Positions 23,275 through 31,080 of a stretch of DNA of 38,778 bases are shown here, one piece after another; positions within the stretch are counted from its first letter, which is position 1, and each line of letters begins with the position of its first letter. The notes under the pieces are model-generated. The model saw only the letters and a list, made by a program, of their open reading frames with translations, had not been told where the DNA came from and searched no databases. Source of the stretch: Planctomycetaceae bacterium (GTDB taxonomy: Bacteria > Planctomycetota > Planctomycetia > Pirellulales > Thermoguttaceae); contig JAAYAY010000178.1 in NCBI GenBank assembly GCA_012719125.1, positions 1 to 38,778 of the forward strand, in the 5' to 3' direction. Position numbers and translations under genes: made by a program.

Positions 23275-23385
23275 ATGAGCGAACTCGACGGAGTGATGCG
23301 GACGGTGCAGAATCGCCTGGACACTCTGGAGCAGCGCGTCACGAAACTCGGCGAGAACTTGCGCGACCTCGCCGAAGAAGACTGA
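23275..23385 (+). CDS. 36-aa coiled-coil microprotein
   Basis: A short gene beginning MSELDGVMRTVQNRLD and ending DLAEED. Start ATG at 23275 has TTGGAG six nt upstream, a good ribosome binding site; stop TGA at 23383-23385. Hydrophobic residues L4, M8, V11, L15, L18, V22, L25, L29 and L32 fall at strict 4-3 spacing along the whole chain, so it should be a single amphipathic helix forming a parallel dimer or trimer. There is no signal peptide, so it is probably cytoplasmic. It lies 25 bp after the porin gene, with no promoter visible between. The MSEL start and heptads recall the N-terminus of SlyX-like proteins, but it is only half their length and I cannot assign it. It is short enough to be missed by gene callers. 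Confidence 0.65.
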   Translation: MSELDGVMRTVQNRLDTLEQRVTKLGENLRDLAEED

Positions 23386-23401
23386 CGAACCCTGCGTAGC
23401 G

Positions 23402-23427
23402 CAGCGTGTGGGTCAACTCACACGCTG
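23402..23427. terminator. Possible bidirectional terminator hairpin
   Basis: CAGCGTGTG (23402-23410) and CACACGCTG (23419-23427) form a 9-bp perfect stem with an 8-nt loop between the convergent microprotein (+) and YchF-like (-) genes. Its right arm overlaps the last codons of the YchF-like gene. No clear T-tract follows on either strand. A smaller hairpin TGCG-tag-CGCA precedes it (about 23393-23403). Confidence 0.5.
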
Positions 23428-24452
23428 AACCGGATCAGCAGAATGTCGTCGTCCTGGACGACGTAGTCTTTCGGCTCCTGGCGAACCAGGTGGTTTGCCT
23501 TGACCTCGCGTTCGCTGCCGAGTCGGACCAGGTCGCTGCAGGTCATTATCTCGGCGCGGATGAAGCCGCGAGCCAGATCGGTGTGGATTCCGGCGGCCGC
23601 TTCGACGGCCGTGCCGCCTTTGGGCAGGAGCCACGTGCGGACTTCCTTTTCACCGGCGGTGAAAAAGACCATCTGGCCGGACGCATCGAGCATCGTGCGG
23701 ACCAAATGGTCCTTGTCGGTGCCGCCGACCCCCATCTCCTGCTCGAATTCCGCCCGCTCTTCGGGGGTCATGCGCGCAAGTTCCAGTTCGAGTCCGACCG
23801 GGACGGGAAAAACCGGGACTTCCTCGGGCGCGCACTTGGCGTAGCGTTCGGGATGGCTTTCGTCGTCGGCCGTGTTGACGACCACCATTCTCGGCTTCTC
23901 GCTGAGCAGGCGAAACGCGCGGGTGACCTTGCGCTGTTCGTCGCTCATTTCGTCCTCGCGCAACGGGGTGCCGGATTCCATTCGCTGGAGGACGAGACGC
24001 AGGGTTTCGTCCTCGTGGGTCAGGGCTTCCTTTTCGGCACGCGGGACCGGCTTCTTCAGCGAGTCCTCGACCCGCTCGATCCGCCGGGTGACGAGTTCCA
24101 TGTCGGCCAGCATCAGGTCTTCTTCGAAACTGACCAACTCGGCGGCCGGATCGGAGCCGTCGAAGGCGGCCACGACCAGGACGAGGCAGCCGGCTTCGCG
24201 AATCAACGCCAGGCGTGCCGCATTGCCTTCATGGGCCCGGCTCAGTCCGGGCGTGTCGACGATCTCGAGAGAGGCCCGGGTGACCTTCTTGGGGTGGTAG
24301 ATCTCACAAAGCGCGTCGATTCGGGGCTCGGGGATGGTGGCCATGGCCGACTGCCCCGAATGAGCGAGCGAGTGATCGGGGGCGACACCCGTCAACCATT
24401 CGAACAAGGTGCTCTTTCCAGAGCCCTGGTAGCCGACCAATCCGATCTTCAT
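23418..24452 (-). CDS. YchF/Obg-like GTP-binding protein with TGS domain
   Basis: 344 aa. The P-loop GYQGSGKST at 7-15 differs from the usual YchF/Obg form GxPNVGKS. Switch II/G3 is DTPGL (66-70). MVVVNTADDE occupies the G4 position, lacking the canonical NKxD; YchF proteins also have non-canonical G4. A helical insertion (about 105-175: LMLADMELVTRRIERVEDSLKK) is the YchF coiled-coil arm. The C-terminal FIRAEIMTCSDLVRLGSEREVKA...DYVVQDDDILLIRF is a TGS domain as in YchF. YchF is an ATP/GTPase of about 363 aa that associates with ribosomes. This looks like a divergent paralogue rather than the housekeeping copy; that is inference. Last gene of the MoxR operon, 12 bp after the transglutaminase gene. 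Confidence 0.75.
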   Translation of the reverse strand: MKIGLVGYQGSGKSTLFEWLTGVAPDHSLAHSGQSAMATIPEPRIDALCEIYHPKKVTRASLEIVDTPGLSRAHEGNAARLALIREAGCLVLVVAAFDGSDPAAELVSFEEDLMLADMELVTRRIERVEDSLKKPVPRAEKEALTHEDETLRLVLQRMESGTPLREDEMSDEQRKVTRAFRLLSEKPRMVVVNTADDESHPERYAKCAPEEVPVFPVPVGLELELARMTPEERAEFEQEMGVGGTDKDHLVRTMLDASGQMVFFTAGEKEVRTWLLPKGGTAVEAAAGIHTDLARGFIRAEIMTCSDLVRLGSEREVKANHLVRQEPKDYVVQDDDILLIRFSV

Positions 24453-24464
24453 GACGTCCGAATC

Positions 24465-26999
24465 CTATGGGTGTGGCCATTCAACAGGGCGTCCGGAGGC
24501 AGCTTGCTCCAGATTGCACAACGCTTGTTCTACCCTTTGCATGCGGAGACTGTCCAGGCTCCCGCCCCCGAAACGGACCTCGTAGAAGGCGTCGGTAACG
24601 AGGAGTGCCGCCGATTGGGCCTGCCGGTCGTCGCCGTTGGCCAGATGACGGCCGGCAACCAGCGCGAATTCCCGATGGGTCTGCCCGGCTCGCCGGTTCA
24701 ACCCGTGCCGTGCCAGCACCGTTTCCAGGCGGCGGTAAAAGGCGATTCGAGATCGGCGGCCGGGCTGAAGGCGACCATTGGGCAGGAGCCGTGCAATGAG
24801 CCACAAGGACCACCGGAACAGGCGGTAGGCGAGGTATCCGAATCCCAGTGTACCGAGAAGGAACGTTGCGCCGAGCCAACTGAACCAGCCGGCGTCGGCC
24901 AGCAGCGAGTGCAACCGTCGCGGCAGGCCCGCGATCTGCTTCCAGAGACCTCGCCACATCTCGGCGTCAATCATCGCTTCCTTCAACTTGAGGGCGAGCG
25001 ATTTGAGCGGATCGTAGACGGCATCCTGCTGGCGGGCGCGATTCATTTGGACAACGTAGCTGATCCAGGCACCTTCGATCCATTCCATCCAGTCCTCCAT
25101 GCTGGCAACGAAGTTCCTGGGCGCCGCGGCTGCCTCGCGTGCCGGGGTCGGATCGAGGCGGAACCACCCGCCGCGGCTCCAATTGACGTCGTCGCGTCCG
25201 AAGGGGCGACTGGCAGGGAGGCTCTCCTCCGGGATATAGGCCTCGACCCACGAGTGGGCGTCTCTGTGACGAACGCGGTAGAACCCTCCCTCCGAATCGT
25301 ATTCGCTCGTCACGAAGCCATTGACCATCCGCGCGGGGATTCCCTGGCTTCGCAGCATGAGGGTCAGGGCCGTGGCGAAGTAGACGCAGTGTCCGACGGA
25401 GGGTTCTGAAGTGATGAAATCTTCAATCGGGTCGACCTCCGGTTCTCGCAACTGTCCGTCAAGGCTGTAGGCGAACTTCTCGGTTTCGGTGAACATCGAT
25501 TCGAGATAGCGAGCTCGTTCGACGACCTGTGTCTCATCCAACCCGGACTTGTCGATCCAGTCCTGAGCCGTCTTGATCAGGCCGGGAAGATCGTCGGTTG
25601 GGAGATCGAGCAGTTGCTCCCTCTCCAACTCGATGCCGGCAGCGGAGGGCGTAAGGTCGACCTGCCTGCCGTCGACGACGGCATAGGTGCCCAGATCGAA
25701 GGGAGCGGCGGCGTCGCGACGGTAATCGCTTCGCAAGAGCCGGCGGTTGATGACGTCCAGCCGCAGTCGTTGGTCGGATTTGACGGCGACGAAGGGCCAG
25801 ACACACAAGAGTTCTCGCCTGCCGAAGGGACGGATCGAGATCCGTTGCTGCACGAGTCCGGGCCGCGATCTCCCCGGCTCAACCGGCTGCGTCCAGGAAC
25901 GACCGAAACTCGGCCACTGCCAATCCCATCTTCCCCGATCGTAGCAATTCAACAAGGCTCCTCGAAGGTAGACCTTGCCCCGCATGGGATGGACTTTTTC
26001 CGTGCCGGGCTCCAGGAACCGGATCTGCAGGACCTCTTCGGGGTCTTCCTTGAGATTACCTTCTGCGCCGAGCTGAACGGTGTCGGAGAAGCCTGTTGTG
26101 CGAATGCCCGGGGATCCTTGAGACGCCGACCCGCTCGCGAATCGGAACGGCGCGAATTCGAACCGGCCCATGCGAGGGATCAGCATGAACAGGACTGCGG
26201 CGACCACCAGCGTGCCGGGTATCAGGCCGGCCAGGTGGCGGTAGAATTCGGCGCCGATGCCGGCTCGCCCGCCAAGGTTGTCTGCCGAGCCGGTGAATTC
26301 CGTTTCTTCGTAGATCAAGGGCCAACGGCTGGCGCTGAGATCTCTCGGCCGCCTTCGCCTTGAGCGCCGGCGTTTGTCGTCGGTTTCCCCGTAGTCGAGG
26401 AACAGGGAAATGGGGCCGACGACGAAGGTGGCCAGCACGATCTTGCCCAGCCTTCGCCAATTGACTCCGAGACGTTCCGAAACGGTGCGTGTTTGGCGCG
26501 GCACGATCGGGTGATGCCGCACCTGGTGATAATGCGTTCGCTCGTGGTGCAGGAACAGCAACGCCATGGCCGACAGGCCGAGGAAGAAATAGACGAGCAA
26601 CAGCGGGGCGAACCAGATCCCCTGGAAGAACGTGGCGGAAGCGGCAACCTGAAGCAGGCTGAGCAGGGCAATATGCCACCAGGTGCGAAAGTCCTTCTCC
26701 TGGAACAGGAGAATGATCATCACGTAGGCCAGCAGATTGGCGATCGCCATGACCTGGGCGGATCCTTGAATCTGGAACAGTTCCCAGAGAGAACGCAACA
26801 CGGCCAGCAGCACGGCCACGTTGGTGATCCGGCGGTTGAGACGGAACACGCCGAGAATGTCGGTAATCCAAACGGCTGCCATGGCAGCCAGCACGGCCAC
26901 GACCGAAAGGGTCGCGTTCTGCTCGCCCAACGCCAGCAGGACGGTTCCCAAGGCCGCGAAAGAAGCCATGTTGATTGCCAGCAGACGTTGAACGTACAT
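24465..26999 (-). CDS. TgpA-like membrane transglutaminase (DUF3488-transglutaminase-DUF4129)
   Basis: 844 aa. The N-terminal third has about six or seven transmembrane helices (FAALGTVLLALGE..., VIILLFQEKD..., LLLVYFFLGLSAMALLFL, LVVAAVLFMLIP), as in the DUF3488/TgpA N-terminus. The periplasmic transglutaminase-like domain has a visible triad: Cys538 in VGHCVYFATALTLMLR, His582 in DAHSWVEAY and Asp616 in FRLDPTPAR. A C-terminal membrane segment (WLGATFLLGTLGFGYLAYRLF) and a DUF4129-type cytoplasmic tail (RAGQTHREFALVAGRHL) end the protein. Catalytic residues appear complete. Start: ATG at 26999 with no Shine-Dalgarno; TGA-type heptamers lie directly upstream. Genes of this type travel with MoxR and DUF58 genes, and the substrate is usually unknown. 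Confidence 0.88.
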   Translation of the reverse strand: MYVQRLLAINMASFAALGTVLLALGEQNATLSVVAVLAAMAAVWITDILGVFRLNRRITNVAVLLAVLRSLWELFQIQGSAQVMAIANLLAYVMIILLFQEKDFRTWWHIALLSLLQVAASATFFQGIWFAPLLLVYFFLGLSAMALLFLHHERTHYHQVRHHPIVPRQTRTVSERLGVNWRRLGKIVLATFVVGPISLFLDYGETDDKRRRSRRRRPRDLSASRWPLIYEETEFTGSADNLGGRAGIGAEFYRHLAGLIPGTLVVAAVLFMLIPRMGRFEFAPFRFASGSASQGSPGIRTTGFSDTVQLGAEGNLKEDPEEVLQIRFLEPGTEKVHPMRGKVYLRGALLNCYDRGRWDWQWPSFGRSWTQPVEPGRSRPGLVQQRISIRPFGRRELLCVWPFVAVKSDQRLRLDVINRRLLRSDYRRDAAAPFDLGTYAVVDGRQVDLTPSAAGIELEREQLLDLPTDDLPGLIKTAQDWIDKSGLDETQVVERARYLESMFTETEKFAYSLDGQLREPEVDPIEDFITSEPSVGHCVYFATALTLMLRSQGIPARMVNGFVTSEYDSEGGFYRVRHRDAHSWVEAYIPEESLPASRPFGRDDVNWSRGGWFRLDPTPAREAAAAPRNFVASMEDWMEWIEGAWISYVVQMNRARQQDAVYDPLKSLALKLKEAMIDAEMWRGLWKQIAGLPRRLHSLLADAGWFSWLGATFLLGTLGFGYLAYRLFRWSLWLIARLLPNGRLQPGRRSRIAFYRRLETVLARHGLNRRAGQTHREFALVAGRHLANGDDRQAQSAALLVTDAFYEVRFGGGSLDSLRMQRVEQALCNLEQAASGRPVEWPHP

Positions 27000-27000
27000 C

Positions 27001-27028
27001 GTCGGGGGTCAGGGTTCAGGGTTCGGAT
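27001..27028. repeat. Tandem heptamer array upstream of transglutaminase start
   Basis: Four 7-nt units on the plus strand: GTCGGGG, GTCAGGG, TTCAGGG, TTCGGAT. On the coding (minus) strand these include TGAACCC and TGACCCC. The array begins one base from the ATG at 26999, occupying the ribosome-binding region. The TGAACCC unit is shared with the array at 18486-18537. Confidence 0.8.
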
Positions 27029-27078
27029 TGTTGCTTTTCGCTCCGCGAAAAGGTACTTGTTCGCGGAGCGAACAACAA
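27028..27078. repeat. 51-bp inverted-repeat element
   Basis: TTCGCTCCGCGAA (27037-27049) and TTCGCGGAGCGAA (27060-27072) are perfect reverse complements, 13 bp, with a 10-nt loop. An outer TTGTTG (27028-27033) / CAACAA (27073-27078) extends the stem past a 3-nt bulge. It sits between the DUF58 and transglutaminase genes and abuts the heptamer array. It may be a dispersed element or an mRNA-stabilising hairpin in the operon. Confidence 0.85.
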
Positions 27079-27088
27079 CACATGTCGG

Positions 27089-28273
27089 TCACAATTGAAA
27101 GTACTCGCTGAGTTTCTCGCCGGCGGTGCTGACGGTGAGGATGCGTCGGGAGGGGACGCGTTCTTGGTAGCGATCCAAGGCGGCAAGGGCGGCAGCGTTC
27201 TCATCGGTCAGTTCCCGGGACGTGATCACGATGACCTCGGCATCGGAGCCGGTTTTCGGCAACACGGTATCCACCAGATTCGCCAGGTCTGCCGAAGGAG
27301 TTGCGTCGGCCAAGGCGAGATGGGCCATGACGTCTTCCATGACAGGAGGCGAGGTCGCCCCGCCGGCCAGTCGAATGGTGTCGGTGCCGACGGCGGTGAG
27401 AAGATTGCTGCCTCCGTGGCGGCAGGCCTCGGCGACAATGGTCGCGGCGAAGCTGACGGCCAGTTCCACGTTCTCCCGCTGGGCCGTGTTGGCACGCTTG
27501 GGTATCCAGAGGTCGACGAGCACGGCGATGTCGCGGTGCCGCTGCTGTTCGAACTGGCGGACCACCAGCGTATTGTGCCGGGCACTGCTGCGCCAGTGGA
27601 TCCAGCGGCGACTATCGCCGTTCTGCCACTCGCGGACCCCGTAGAAGTCACCCGACATTCTGGCGTGGCCCTGCTTGCGGCGCTGTGTTCCTTCGAGGGA
27701 TTCCCGATGGCGCGAACGCCACGCGGCAGTCAATCGTCCCAGTCGCGGATAGACCGTGAGCGTGTCGACCTGGTCGAAGGTGACGATTCCGCAAAACAGC
27801 CCGAAGGGAAACCGCGTGGAGACCTTGAGCGGGCCCACGCGATAGCGTCCGCGTTGGGGCAGGCGTCCGCGATATTCTCGCCGACGGGTCTGGCCGGGCT
27901 TGACATGCGAGAAGAACACGGCCGGCTTGACGGGCGCGTCCCGAGTCCCGTTGATTCGCACGATCTGCTCTTCCGCCACCAGGGCCCAACTCGTCGTTTT
28001 GCGCCGCGCGTTGGAGATTTCGAGATTGACCACGAGCAGGTCGCCCGCACACACGCCGTGGGGCATCTTGCGCCGGATCTTGAGTGATCGAAGCGTGATC
28101 CACACCAACCGCCAACACAGCAGCAGGGGACCTGCCAACAAGGCGGTGAGCAGCAACAACAGATTGATCTCGCGCAGCATGGCCCCGATCAACAGGAACC
28201 CCAACAAGACTAGGTAGTACCAGCCTTCGTGGGTGATCGAGATGCGTGGTTTGCGAGACACGGTAGCTTCCAT
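27089..28273 (-). CDS. DUF58 (vWA-like) protein
   Basis: 394 aa. Two adjacent transmembrane helices near the N-terminus (YYLVLLGFLLIGAML, LLLLLTALLAGPLLLCW) are followed by a beta-rich region and the DUF58 signature GDSRRWIHWRSSARHNTLVVRQFE (about 210-235). The latter corresponds to the conserved D-xx-R-x-IxW-xxSAR-xx-LxVRxFE motif. A von Willebrand A-like fold (DIAVLVDLW...) follows. DUF58 proteins are partners of MoxR ATPases; the biochemical role is not defined. ATG at 28273 starts five bases after the MoxR stop; a TTG immediately upstream is also in frame. Operon: MoxR, DUF58, TgpA-like, YchF-like. Confidence 0.9.
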   Translation of the reverse strand: MEATVSRKPRISITHEGWYYLVLLGFLLIGAMLREINLLLLLTALLAGPLLLCWRLVWITLRSLKIRRKMPHGVCAGDLLVVNLEISNARRKTTSWALVAEEQIVRINGTRDAPVKPAVFFSHVKPGQTRRREYRGRLPQRGRYRVGPLKVSTRFPFGLFCGIVTFDQVDTLTVYPRLGRLTAAWRSRHRESLEGTQRRKQGHARMSGDFYGVREWQNGDSRRWIHWRSSARHNTLVVRQFEQQRHRDIAVLVDLWIPKRANTAQRENVELAVSFAATIVAEACRHGGSNLLTAVGTDTIRLAGGATSPPVMEDVMAHLALADATPSADLANLVDTVLPKTGSDAEVIVITSRELTDENAAALAALDRYQERVPSRRILTVSTAGEKLSEYFQL

Positions 28274-28278
28274 CAACT

Positions 28279-29220
28279 TCAGCTCGGCACCGGCACTTCT
28301 TCAACAAGTCGTCCGATCAGCGCTTCCAGGGCTTCTCGTTGGCTGCCGTGGAGATATCCCTTGGTCACCACCCGGTGCGCCAGCACGGGGACGGCCAGCC
28401 GCTTGACGTCGTCGGGGACGACGTAGTCGCGGCCTTCGACCATGGCCAGGGCCTGGCATGCCCGGTAGTAGCAGAGCGCCCCGCGAATGCTCACCCCGAC
28501 CTGGAGGTCCTCGCAGCGCCGCGTGGCGTGGACCACGTCGAGTAGGTATTCATTGATCGAATCGTCGACCCGCACGCCGCAGACCTCCTGTTGCAGATTC
28601 TCGACCTGCTCGGCGGTGAGGGCGGGCGTCAGGCGATCGACGGGCTCTCCGTCGCGGTGGTTGAGCAGAACCTGCAATTCGTGGTCGCGATCCGGATATC
28701 CTACCGAAATCCGGAGCAGAAACCGGTCCAACTGGCTTTCCGGCAGGGGATAGGTTCCTTCGAATTCGAGCGGGTTTTGGGTGGCGATCACCATGAACGG
28801 TCGTTGAAGGATGTGCGTCGTTCCGTCGACCGAAACCTGGCGTTCGCTCATGGCTTCGAGCAAGGCGCTTTGAGTTCGCGGGGTGGTGCGGTTGATTTCG
28901 TCAGCAAGGACAATGTTGGCAAAGATCGGGCCGCGAGTGAAAACGAACTCGCTTCGCTTGGAATCGAAATGGCTGCTTCCGGTGATGTCGGCGGGCAGCA
29001 GGTCGGGCGTGAACTGAACGCGGCGAAAGGTTCCCGAAACGCTCCGCGCCAGGGCCTTGCCGATGAGCGTTTTGCCGACTCCGGGAACGTCTTCCAGGAG
29101 CACGTGTTCCCCCGCCAGCAGCGCCACGACACACAGACGGATGACATCTCGCTTGCCCAGAACGACTTCCGCCAGCCCGTTCTCCAATTGAGTAATGAGC
29201 GTCTCTTGATCGACAGCCAT
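28279..29220 (-). CDS. moxR: MoxR-family AAA+ ATPase
   Basis: 313 aa. Walker A GVGKT (47-51, in LLEDVPGVGKT), Walker B VLADEINR (about 104-111), and the family stretches TPDLLPADITG, LLEAMSERQV, ATQNPLEFEGTYPLPESQLDRFLL (sensor 1 and arginine-finger region) and ASIRGALCYYRA-like sensor 2 (GVSIRGALCYYRAC). All expected motifs are present and the length is typical (about 310-330). MoxR proteins are chaperone-like ATPases that act on partner vWA/DUF58 proteins encoded next door, as here. Start: ATG at 29220 with GGGGAA about nine nt upstream. First gene of a four-gene operon. Confidence 0.95.
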   Translation of the reverse strand: MAVDQETLITQLENGLAEVVLGKRDVIRLCVVALLAGEHVLLEDVPGVGKTLIGKALARSVSGTFRRVQFTPDLLPADITGSSHFDSKRSEFVFTRGPIFANIVLADEINRTTPRTQSALLEAMSERQVSVDGTTHILQRPFMVIATQNPLEFEGTYPLPESQLDRFLLRISVGYPDRDHELQVLLNHRDGEPVDRLTPALTAEQVENLQQEVCGVRVDDSINEYLLDVVHATRRCEDLQVGVSIRGALCYYRACQALAMVEGRDYVVPDDVKRLAVPVLAHRVVTKGYLHGSQREALEALIGRLVEEVPVPS

Positions 29221-29657
29221 GCAGAATTCCCCGCGGCGTACGTTGGTGGTGCTAGCAGCCTCCCCCCCAGGGGCAGCGAACCGGTTCCAGCCGGTTCAGT
29301 CTCATCGTATCGCGAAGACGTCGAAATCGTCCAGTGAATGGCAGGGCGGGCCACAAGAATGCACGTCCCCTTGGTCTCGCGCGGCGAGGATGTTCCATGC
29401 GGTCCCTTGACGGCCGCCGGTGACAAGGTGTGGTGAATCCGCAACAACCGGCCGCAGGTGTTGCCCGGCCGCAACAACCTCCCAGCCGAGGGCAAGACTT
29501 CGAGACGCCGGGCGATCTCTGTAAGTTCTCTTCTAGAAACGTGTTGCGGCGATGCGGAGGGCCCCGTTACGTCCAGGCCGGTTTCGGAACGGTGCTTGCT
29601 CCTAAGGAGTAGCACTGAGTTCGAGTCGCCCCCGAAACTGCCTGCCGCGAGTGAGCC
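29221..29657. other. 437-bp divergent intergenic region (MoxR / acyltransferase)
   Basis: No gene recognised. It contains a hairpin GAACCGG (29278-29284) / CCGGTTC (29291-29297), the weak minus-strand promoter candidate at 29304-29333, and a small palindrome CTCCTAAGGAG near 29599-29609. The latter looks like a ribosome binding site but has no start codon at suitable distance. Confidence 0.5.
29304..29333 (-). promoter_or_regulatory. Weak candidate promoter of the MoxR operon
   Basis: On the minus strand TGGACG (29328-29333; 4 of 6 to TTGACA), an 18-bp spacer, and TACGAT (29304-29309; 4 of 6 to TATAAT). The predicted leader is about 75 nt. The GAACCGG/CCGGTTC hairpin would lie at the very start of the transcript. 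Offered only as the best match in the gap. Confidence 0.3.
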
Positions 29658-30791
29658 ATGGCCGAAGTCACCGAAATCCGTTCGATCGAGGAACTGGCGT
29701 CCTATCGGCTCGTGTGGCAGTCACTCTTGCTGCGGACGCGAGATGCCACGTTCTTCCAGTCGCTGGATTGGCTGGAGGCTTACTGGCGGCACTTTGGCGA
29801 GGGGAAGCAGTTGCGGGTGCTGATTGTTGCCTCGGCCGGTGAGACGATTGGGATCGTTCCGCTGGTTGTCGTTACCGAGCCGACCCGAGTCGGGCCGGTT
29901 CGATTCCTGACCTATCCTTTGCAGGACTGGGGTTCGTTCTACGGCCCGATCGGGCCGAATTCGACCGCGGCGTTGCTGGCCGCCATGCGACACCTTCGCG
30001 AGACACCGCGAGACTGGGACGTTTTGGATCTGCGCTGGGTTGACTGCGATCGGACGGACCGAGGACGCACGCAGCGGGCCATGACGCAGGTCGGGTTCCG
30101 CCCCCACTTGCAGCCCTGGATGCGGGGCTCGGTGGTCGGTCTGCCCGAGACTTGGAACGAGTACTGGAAAGCACGTCCGCGTCGGTGGCGGGAAAACGTG
30201 CGGCGCTGCCGGCGGCGTTTGGGAGGGCTGGGCAAGGTCACGTACGTGCGATACCGTCCCGATGGCATCGCTTACGGGGACGCCGATCCCCGTTGGGATT
30301 TGTTCGAAGCCTGTCTTACCATCGCCCGCAAGAGTTGGCAATCGGAATCGGCCACGGGCAACACGCTCTGCTCTCCAGAAGTCGAGGATTTCCTCCGCGA
30401 CGCCCATGAGGCGGCCGTGCGGGCGGGTGCAGTCGACTTGAACCTGGTAATGGTGGACGGCCGACCGGTTGCCTTCGCCTACAACTACCATACCAACGGG
30501 CGTGTTTTTGGTCTGCGGAAGGGCTACGATCCCGAGTTCCGCAGCGGCTCGCCGGGCGTGGTTCTCGACCACCTGATGCTGGAAGACGGGCATGCACGAG
30601 GCGACCGGCATTACGATCTCGGCGTGGGGGCGATCGAGTCGAAACGCTACTGGATCACCGCGGAGGCAACGAGCTATCGGATGACGCACTTCCGTGGCAA
30701 CGTAGCTCGGGCTCAGGCACTCCGGCTGAAACGCTGGTATCAGGACCGTTTCGGCAACACCGAGAAACTCGTTACCGCCCGATCCGCCTGA
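29658..30791 (+). CDS. CelD/BcsL-type GNAT acyltransferase
   Basis: 377 aa. It opens EIRSIEELASYRLVWQSLLLRTRDATFFQSLDWLEAYWRHFG, the common start of CelD/BcsL-family proteins, where an xSxxWxxxWW-like segment ends the first helix pair. The second GNAT half (about 250-345) contains NLVMVDGRPVAFAYNYHTNGRVFGLRKGYDPEF, GSPGVVLDHLML and HYDLGVGAIESKRYW, which follow the family pattern for acyl-CoA binding and the core strand order. Proteins of this family are linked to polysaccharide or cell-surface acylation; the substrate is not evident. There is no signal peptide, so it acts in the cytoplasm. Start: ATG at 29658 with only a weak GAGTGA upstream. It stands alone, divergent from the MoxR operon. 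Confidence 0.8.
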   Translation: MAEVTEIRSIEELASYRLVWQSLLLRTRDATFFQSLDWLEAYWRHFGEGKQLRVLIVASAGETIGIVPLVVVTEPTRVGPVRFLTYPLQDWGSFYGPIGPNSTAALLAAMRHLRETPRDWDVLDLRWVDCDRTDRGRTQRAMTQVGFRPHLQPWMRGSVVGLPETWNEYWKARPRRWRENVRRCRRRLGGLGKVTYVRYRPDGIAYGDADPRWDLFEACLTIARKSWQSESATGNTLCSPEVEDFLRDAHEAAVRAGAVDLNLVMVDGRPVAFAYNYHTNGRVFGLRKGYDPEFRSGSPGVVLDHLMLEDGHARGDRHYDLGVGAIESKRYWITAEATSYRMTHFRGNVARAQALRLKRWYQDRFGNTEKLVTARSA

Positions 30792-30831
30792 TCGGCCGGC
30801 ATCTCTCGGCGTTGCCCAGCCTCCTGCCCTT

Positions 30832-30876
30832 GTTCTGCGTGTGCGCCGGCCTGATGTCCCGGCTGATGCACAGAAC
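30832..30876. repeat. Long interrupted hairpin after the acyltransferase gene
   Basis: GTTCTG (30832-30837) / CAGAAC (30871-30876) flanks an inner GCCGG (30845-30849) / CCGGC (30859-30863), with one short additional pairing between. It lies 40 bp past the stop. It may be a terminator or a dispersed element; no T-tract follows. Confidence 0.55.
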
Positions 30877-31080
30877 GTGGGGGCGGAGTCTCCTCGCCCA
30901 AACGGGTTAGGCCCGGCTGGGCCCGATTCCAACGGGTTTCGCTCAGTCTATGGCTTTTTGGGGGCCGGTTTGGCATACTAAACGGCGCCTGCCGAAGGGG
31001 ATCGATGATCGCGGCAGGCCGCTCGTTCGCTCTGGGCGGTGGACTCGAGTGAAGTGGCACGTTTTTCGGGAGAAATCGCG

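Noticed and set aside
23406-25409. Plus-strand 667-aa open frame opposite the YchF-like and transglutaminase genes
   Set aside because: It spans the antisense of two well-supported genes and shows no signal, motif or ribosome binding site.
29590-29620. AAGGAG ribosome-binding-like site upstream of the acyltransferase
   Set aside because: No ATG, GTG or TTG in range opens a frame; it is part of a small palindrome.
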